From positions 849,318 to 909,317 of the forward strand of contig CAIIXF020000012.1 in NCBI GenBank assembly GCA_903813345.2: 60,000 nucleotides of DNA, in the 5' to 3' direction. This document shows, piece after piece, positions 53,231 through 60,000 of the stretch; the first letter of the stretch is position 1; each line of letters begins with the position of its first letter. The position numbers and the translations under genes are program-made. The stretch comes from Owenia fusiformis. Its lineage: Eukaryota; Annelida; Polychaeta; Sabellida; Oweniidae. The notes below the pieces were generated by a model that worked only from the letters and a program-made list of their open reading frames with translations, did not search any database and was not told the DNA's origin.

Positions 53231-53915
53231 TTAAGTACAAAGAAATGAGTTGAATTAGCAAAACGTGGGTTGAAATTGAAAGTAGTGGTTTGAATAAGCA
53301 AGAAGTGGTTTGTATTAGCAAGAAATAGGTTGATTTAGCAAGAAATGGGTTGAATTAGTAAGTAGTGGTTTGGATAAGCAAGAAGTGGTTTGAATTAGCA
53401 AGAAATAGGTTGATTTAGCAAGACAAAGGTTGAATTTGCAAGAAATAGGTTGATCTAGCAAGAAATGGGTTGAATTAGTAAGTAGTGTTTTGGATAAGCA
53501 AGAAGTGGTTTGAATTTGCAAGAAATAGGTTGATCTAGCAAGAAATGGGTTGATGATTTAGCAAGACAAAATTTGAATTTGCAAGAAATATGTTGATTTA
53601 GCAAGAAATGGGTTGAATTAGTAAGTAGTGGTTTGGATAAGCAAGAAGTGGTTTGAATTAGCAAGAAATACATGTAGGTTGATTTAGCAAGACAAAATTT
53701 GAATTTGCAAGAAATATGTTGATTTAGCAAGAAATGGGTTGAATTAGTAAGTAGTAGTTTGGATAAGCAAGAAGTGGTTTGAATTAGCAAGAAATACATG
53801 TAGGTTGATTTAGCAAGACAAAATTTGAATTTGCAAGAAATATGTTGAATTAAGCAAAGAATAGTTTTCATTGGTCAGAAATAGTTTGAGAAAAGATTTG
53901 AATTAGCAAGAAAGG
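53231..53915 (+). repeat. Hierarchical minisatellite, about 19-bp subunits
   Basis: Subunits of the form TTGAATTAGCAAGAAATGG alternate with GTTTGGATAAGCAAGAAGTG, TTGATTTAGCAAGACAAAAT and other variants. They are ordered into larger blocks of roughly 130-150 bases that repeat. The long minus-strand open frames over it are repeat translations. Confidence 0.9.
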
Positions 53916-55620
53916 GCTTAGTCCTGCATTAAGTACATTTGATAATCAGATTTATTTATTTACATATTTCTCATTTTTAAAAATGAAAGTGTGTTTTTAC
54001 CACCAAATGTTACACAGACAAATCTTAAAACGAATTCCCTGTTTACAAAATCACTTGAAATCGCATTCTATTTGATATCATTATTTTCATAAACAGTATA
54101 TTTGTCTGATGTTTTATTGAAGATATCACAGATAGACACCATCAAAATCATTGATCCCTAAGAGAGGTTAATTTCAAACCTAATTTATCAAGTTTTTAAA
54201 CTTTGATGCACTAAACTGACAGCCGATTCCCTTAATGTTGTTCTTAGATTTCATGTCTTATATGAAAAACAAGGAATAGAATTGTAACATCAAGGATTGA
54301 AAGTAGAAAAATGAGACATTATAATTGTAAGACTGGATTATGCAAGAATGCCCTAAAAACCATATAAATTTGTAAAAAAAAAGAAATCTTTTGATATTGT
54401 GATTATACCTAACAGGGTTTTTATAAGTTAGAACTGAACATGTTTTTATGAATACAAAGATTTAACTGAAATGGGATACTAGAAGTATCAGCTCCTCCTA
54501 AATAATATTTATCATTTTGTCATTATCATCAAAAAGAAGCAGTTAAGCTTGTGAATTCAAACAAATTATATTTTCCTTTTGGCTTTTTTAGCACTCATCA
54601 TGATCTCAACTTCAAGTTTATGAAAGGTTGAATTAAAGTTACTTTAAAGGGTTGATAATCATGCGGAGTAGGCCTATAGACATGTTATATTAATTGTAAA
54701 ATGTTCAGATTTGATGGAAGGTCTGACATCAAAGGTTAATGAAGCCAAGATTCTTTCATTGAGTCAGTACAACTTGATATTTGTTTATACATCTGTATAT
54801 TTGACAAAATAAGTTTAAGTACTTATGAGTTAGTTTGCTAGTTTAAAAGGTATATTTACCAAATATCCAAGAGTTGATGTATATTACAAAGTTTTATATA
54901 CTTATTGACAGAGACCTATTATATTTAAGTTACTGATAATTCATCTCAGATGTATAGTTTCATTCTATAATTTAAAGTGTGTCTCAGATAAATATACAGA
55001 AATAAAAATAAAATAGGTGTCTGTTGATGTATGGTTGGGAGTGGTGTCAACAGTTAAAGAAAGACTGGAAGGATGAAGTGAATTTTATCAGGGGAGGGGG
55101 TAAATGGCCAATTCATTAGTAAAAAACATTAATTTTTTGAAATTCCATGTGAAAGGGGTATTGCAGTTAACTTTATTTTTCAACAATACATGTAGTTGAC
55201 ATTTGGACACTGTCCCTTTTTTCATGACTTTTATACATTTGAATATCTTTTATTGAACCTTTGATGCTCGATTTAACAAAAAATGAAAGATTTATGAAAG
55301 ATTTAAAATTCTTGACCAATCATAGACAACTGATATTCACTTTGCTTTAAACTCTGAAAGCCACGGCCTCTTAAAAGTAGCCCATGTAAAAACCAAATAT
55401 TTATCAACGTATACATTTAAGATCAGTTGAATTTAATTTCCGGGTTTAGCATGTTTTTCCAACTCTCTTTCGCCTTCTAGTCCGGACTGCATATAGACTT
55501 TTGTAATTGTGAGTTCCCATAAGTGTTGATTCAGTTATGTGTTCCTCCAGTTAAGTGTTGATTCAGTTAATGGGTGGTATTCTTTGCTTCACTTCTTTGG
55601 ATTTATATGTTCGTTTTGAG
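53916..55620. other. AT-rich stretch without supported gene
   Basis: I see no convincing exon. A segment at 54598-54632 has a good pyrimidine tract but a weak donor. I note it without calling it. Confidence 0.4.
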
Positions 55621-55622
55621 AG

Positions 55623-55732
55623 CTATTCCAAAAACTGAAGAGGTATTACTAGATAAGCTAAAGCCTTGCAATTTCCCAGCAGTCATCATTTACTCCTTCC
55701 ATTCCTATAGTTTGGATTTTGCTTCCTTAAAA
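55623..55732 (+). CDS. Candidate exon D of the unknown gene
   Basis: A pyrimidine-rich tract ends TTTTGAGAG. The open frame reads IPKTEEVLLDKLKPCNFPAV and then IIYSFHSYSLDFASLK, and ends in phase 0 at AAA|GTGAGT. The composition is protein-like but the family is not recognised. The acceptor is atypical, and no exon has been found that links it to exon C. Confidence 0.3.
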
Positions 55733-55775
55733 GTGAGTTTCATCAACACATCCTGAGCCTAAAGTAGACTCTGGT

Positions 55776-55788
55776 ATGGGGGGGGGGG
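55776..55788 (+). repeat. Poly-G tract
   Basis: A run of about ten G. Similar runs occur at 20539-20554, 24841-24852 and 35326-35336, with C runs at 26727, 33687 and 58070. Confidence 0.8.
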
Positions 55789-56355
55789 CAATAATCAGCC
55801 CCAGTAATCGGAAAATGGGACGGAACAGAGAGGGGGATTTCTTGCAGTCGTTTCTGCAAGAAAAATCAACACATCTGGAAGATTTGTTTTTTCAAGATAA
55901 AGATAACTTATGAATTGCTAAATGAATAGGTGCACGGAATGGTAAAATATGTTGGTCTTCGAGAAATCTTTTTGAACCAATATGCTTCTAAGATATGAGA
56001 TCTATGTATTAATAAAGGAGTATCGTTATCAACATGCAAAAGTCAATAATTTTGCTTTAAATCAAACAACATTGGTCTACAGGACCTGTAATAAATACCT
56101 GTAATCGAAAATAATTAGAATGGGAAGAAGGGGGGATGGAGGGGGGAGTATCATACTTTCTCACCTATTGATTCAACTTGAAATTTTCACAGATGCAAGA
56201 ACAGGCGTATGCTAAAATCTGATTTGGTTTTTAAGTATGTTAGGTTCATTTTTCGATAAAAAGTGTGCTAATTTTAACTGTTTTGTTTCTGTATAATGCC
56301 TGTAAAGTCCTATCATGGTAAACCATGACGTCTCATTTCTTCTCAGCCCTTTCAG

Positions 56356-56388
56356 GTGGAACGGAAAGATGCTATGAGTATCAGAATG
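56356..56388 (+). CDS. Candidate exon E of the unknown gene
   Basis: Strong acceptor CTTCTCAGCCCTTTCAG, 11 codons (VERKDAMSIRM), donor ATG|GTAAAG. Phase 0 on both sides fits exons D and F. Without the donor the frame continues about 17 codons to a TAG. An overlapping frame stays open to TAA at 56538 and encodes a hydrophobic segment (GFMSIVALFAVISPLIVQVF), followed by AATAAA near 56607, so a terminal exon in that frame is an alternative. Confidence 0.25.
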
Positions 56389-56649
56389 GTAAAGTCCTGG
56401 TTGAGAGAGGTGTGTCATTGTATCAGGGATTTATGTCAATAGTAGCATTGTTTGCTGTGATTTCTCCTCTGATTGTCCAAGTGTTCCTACTTATCTTGGA
56501 CAATGCATCGTATTTGAGGACTGTTGAAGTCAATGTATAATTGAACTTTGAAGTGTTGTTAACTGGAGTCCTTCCTTTGTGTAATATAAAGCAGGGACCA
56601 ATTGAATAAATTAATGTGTACTTATACCTAGATTTGGCCATATATGCCA

Positions 56650-56815
56650 GGCCCTTAGCCAGCTTTTGCCATAGGCCAAAGGGGGTTCAATTTTTAAAAA
56701 TTTCAGACGGGTTCCAATTTGACAATTTTGGCCCAAAATCACTTCTAAAATGCTCAGAATGATGAAAAACTACATGGTTTTGAAAGAATTTTTGGCCAGA
56801 TGGGGTTAATATCAC
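56650..56815 (+). repeat. Dispersed repeat copy, same family as 780-935
   Basis: Shares TAGCCAGCTTTTGCC, CCCAAAATCACT, GCTCAGAATGATGAAAAACT and GGGGTTAAT in the same order as the copy in the TXNDC17 intron. Confidence 0.6.
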
Positions 56816-57381
56816 CAAGAAGTGTTAAAACATTAAGAAGTGGTGACATTAGGAAATGGTTTCATAAGGAAGTGGTGACACATTGCTACAGTCACCACTT
56901 TTGGTAGTTTGATCAGCATTCGGTGTTGGTTATTAGTGTTGAGAGACAGTAGTCAAAATCTGTAACAAATCGTTACTCTTTTGTAACCATTTAGTAATTT
57001 ACCAAGCGGTGGCATTTTGTAATTTTTATGCCTTGAATGTACATTTAATTAGAAAAAACATTTTAAAATGTATTCCTCCAGACAAAATCAATAAGAAAGC
57101 AAAAGGGCATTCAAAGCAACATTGAAGGATGTTGTATTTGCTGTTGTATTTGTAAAATAAATTTGATATCCATGTTATTGACATTTACCAAGTCAAACAT
57201 ATACTTTATTGGCCTTTATTATTACAACATCATGATAATTGATTTGATTCATTTCAAGTCATATCGGAGCACAAAAGCATTGCTGTTTAACAAAACTAAG
57301 TACACATACGATTTTGTCAAAAGAATGAATATACCATTAGAAAGGGAAAAGAATCAGATATTATATCAGATATATATGATG

Positions 57382-58189
57382 TAGGGATCCCACGATTGCT
57401 CGATGCACCGATATAGTTGCTAGAAATCACCTCCGATTCGATTAATCGATATGGATCCTCTATTTTCGATATTATCGATAATCGTTTTTCAAATCAACTT
57501 ACCCGTTAAGTAAGTAAAAGAGCTCTATTTAAACCAAAATTGACGCAGCAAAACTCCGGGAAAAATTAAAAATTAAAAATATTTTGAAGAGCTCACATGA
57601 CGCGCCACAAATTTTCGTAATTCAAACCGAACGTGAACTTTTTAGCAATAAACAGATTTTCAATAATTTTGCGAACATTTGTGATTTTAGATGCCCTATG
57701 TGCATTTCCACACCAAACATTATACCATTAATTATCTAAATACGTAATAAATGCGATAGGGCACCAGACGTATCTTTATTTTAATGTTTTAAGATGTTAT
57801 AGTAGCTTTCCAATTTGCGTTATATTGAGCAAACGACAATCAAACATGACGTTCGGATATTTAATGAATAGCGAAACATCGGCGAGATTTAAATCCCGTA
57901 AATTTGCTTATATTCGTAATATGGAGAACACCATCGCGTGCAATAAACACAGTCCAAAAGGTAAGTCTGAGGTGTGGAGGTCTTTTAAAAACCCAACATT
58001 CAATAACAACACAACTTTCTATGCTCAGAAGGGTAACTTTGAATTTTTTTTTAGCGGGGGGAACCGAACCCCCCCCCCATGTATACACAGGCATTTACAT
58101 GAATATGTGTATCGTATCGTTTGTATCGAATCGTTTTCATAATATCGAGATACGTATCGAATCGAAAAAAATGTATCGTGGGATCCCTA
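57382..58189. mobile_element. hAT-type non-autonomous element, 808 bp
   Basis: Perfect 15-bp terminal inverted repeats TAGGGATCCCACGAT / ATCGTGGGATCCCTA. An exact 8-bp target duplication ATATGATG lies at 57374-57381 and 58190-58197. Subterminal regions are packed with ATCGAT and CGATA-like motifs. An inner plus-strand frame (57825-58142) contains GKSEVWRSF, reminiscent of the start of a BED zinc finger in hAT transposases. This suggests an internally deleted copy of an autonomous element. Confidence 0.88.
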
Positions 58190-58781
58190 ATATGATGCTA
58201 GTTACAAAAAATGATTCAACAGGAGCTATGAAGTAATTTTGACATTTTTTGAATAGTCCTCACAGAAAATCCATAAACATGTACATGTAGTTTTGACCTT
58301 GTCATATAAAGTGTAAGTAATAGACATGAAATGTGCAAACTGCTACCATTATTTGTCATTTTTATGTCACATTTTGCCATTCTTCTTAGCTCAGGAATGA
58401 AGAATGTAGCATAAAACAGTATTAGTTAAATGTAAATTGGAAAATATACATTGTAATTTGAGGTGAGGAAAAAACCTTCAATGTAAAGTGCTACATACAA
58501 TTTTCCATCCAGTCACATTTGGTAAATGCCACTTTCTTAGGTGTGAATATAATTCTAACAAATCAGATAAAATGAATCATGAAATTATTAATTGGAGAAT
58601 ATTGTAAAGGAGCTGGTCAGATTCAGAAAGCTGACTCACTCACATTTCCAATTTTATATAGCGTTAGTTATTTCACCTTCAATGAAGGAAATCAAAGTTA
58701 GCATTTGCTCCCCAAAAATGTTTTTTAATCATTCTCATTATTATGAATCAAGTTAAATAGATTTTTATTTGTTGTTTTTAG

Positions 58782-58916
58782 GGTTACGCTGAACCCCTAA
58801 CATACCTTGTTACGAAGTATGATATTTGTTTAAAGAAAGTTAAGTGTATCAGTTGCATTTCATTAATGATCTACCTATTTGATTTTGAAGGTGCAAACAA
58901 GATATACAGTTATCAG
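58782..58916 (+). CDS. Candidate exon F of the unknown gene
   Basis: Acceptor TTTGTTGTTTTTAG, 45 codons open only in this frame (GYAEPLTYLVTKYDICLKKV ... FDFEGANKIYSYQ), donor CAG|GTAAAC, phase 0 on both sides. Family not recognised. The last 30 bases recur about 500 bases downstream (59371-59396), so a repeat origin cannot be excluded. Confidence 0.35.
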
Positions 58917-59440
58917 GTAAACATTTTGGTTTTGGGGATATTTGCATGATTTTTTTGTTTTTGCATTGGTTATTTCTTGTCATTTTTGTATTTAAGACAA
59001 ATCCAAACACACAGAAGTTTTGAGAAATTAATGAATTCAAACAAAATATACTTATAAAACTTTGTAAATTTTTAATCGAGGCTAGGCAAAATAATGTACA
59101 TTTATGATGTTATCTTAATGTTTGTTACTGTATTAGTTAAGTTTATCTTTTGTACTCTTATACCCTATAAAGGGTGAATTGAGAAATCAATAAATAAATA
59201 AATAAAAACAGGTATATATGGCCTGCCAGAATTGTTTTTTATCTCCAAGTTTTTGGACAGTGTTTGGCAGTTGGTGGTTAGCATTCAGCATCTGTAACAA
59301 ATGGGAGGTGGTGACATTTGCATGTTAATGCCTTGTTTCATAATGGTAGATCCATGAGTTGCTTTTAATTTTGAAGGTGCGAACAAGATATACAGTAGGC
59401 AAAACAGGTTAAAGTTTTGGTTTGGGGAATATTTTCCTGA
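58887..59440 (+). repeat. Direct repeat pair, about 500 bp apart
   Basis: TTTTGAAGGTGCAAACAAGA followed by TATACAGT near 58883 recurs near 59371 (one change), each followed by a similar GGTT/TTTTGGTTTGGGGA-type segment. Confidence 0.7.
59100..59214 (+). mobile_element. Candidate LINE/SINE 3' end with (AATA)n tail
   Basis: TATACCCTATAAAGGGTGAA followed by TTGAGAAATC and then (AATA)n resembles the 3' end of a small non-LTR element. No coding part is recognised upstream. Confidence 0.4.
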
Positions 59441-60000
59441 TTTCGATATGTTCTGCTTTGACACTCTTGGATATGAAAGATCTAACAGAATTCGGTTTTT
59501 TCATAATGGTAGATTCTTGCATATATTTTATAAGACATGTAAGATCCTAATAACATTGAATCATTTTGCTTGCATGCTATGTCATTTTGTATTTGGATTG
59601 AAATAACTTGTTAACTAAATATGTTTTTGCTAAAGTACATGTCCTATGTAGTGTTTGTGTTAAAAGTGTTTGTTTTAAGACCATGTGCAGAATGCCTGAT
59701 CTGAATTCACATTTTATTAGAAAATACTTGTACCATAACACTTAGGTAAAGATTTGGGTTTTTGATAAAAAATAGAATTTTTTGCTGAGGTATTCTTTCT
59801 TGACACCATGATGGACATATGACATCGTATGCACTTGATATGGAAGTGCATAATTTCATATTAGGTAGATTAATAACAGGAATGTCAGGTTGTCTATACA
59901 TATATTTGGGCATGGGCTTTCAAGAGAAAGCCTGTGATTTGGAGAATATTTAGGGTATCTTCATAGAAATAATCATTGTTGTCAAAATTTAGAGTGCCAT
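59215..60000. other. Right edge, no supported feature
   Basis: AT-rich sequence with short open frames only. The unknown plus-strand gene may continue beyond the window. Confidence 0.4.

Noticed and set aside
53315-53871. Two minus-strand open frames of 68 and 138 codons rich in Cys, Leu and Ser
   Set aside because: They are translations of the minisatellite with repeating peptides. No splice or start context.

Overview
This is an AT-rich eukaryotic window with the look of a marine invertebrate (metazoan) genome: long introns, GT-AG splice sites, many short DNA transposons and tandem repeats. No species can be named from the sequence alone.

The main gene is a complete Nemo-like kinase (NLK) on the minus strand, from ATG at 39797 to TAA at 9524. 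It has nine coding exons with consistent phases, encoding 433 residues. Left of it, on the plus strand, lie the last two exons of a TXNDC17/TRP14 thioredoxin-like gene (664-745 and 1151-1219), tail to tail with NLK. Right of it, on the plus strand and head to head with NLK, is an unidentified spliced gene. Three early exons (43408-43537, 44993-45057, 45154-45212) join in one frame, and weaker candidate exons follow at 55.6-58.9 kb. The interval 39.8-40.1 kb is therefore a candidate bidirectional promoter and holds a palindromic TCACGTGA E-box.

Mobile DNA fills the rest. A nearly intact non-LTR retrotransposon (46588-51859, minus) lies in an intron of the unknown gene, with an open ORF1 and an endonuclease/reverse transcriptase ORF2 broken once, by what looks like one lost base. 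Non-autonomous DNA elements include a piggyBac-type element with TTAA target sites (20729-21425), a hAT-type element with an exact 8-bp target duplication (57382-58189), a 72-bp-arm foldback element (2161-2322), other inverted-repeat elements (29943-30571, 40693-41601, 44338-44556), and a dispersed MITE family with TACAGTRAAACCTG ends (about ten copies). A tRNA-like insertion interrupts one MITE. Minisatellites include a 43-bp unit repeated 29 times in NLK intron 5.

The most unusual feature is at 26905-27091. The 3' splice site and first 31 bases of NLK exon 2 are present in three tandem 63-bp copies. Every copy keeps an AG acceptor, and the unit is a multiple of three with no stop. Use of an upstream acceptor would insert 21 or 42 residues into the kinase N-lobe without breaking the frame.
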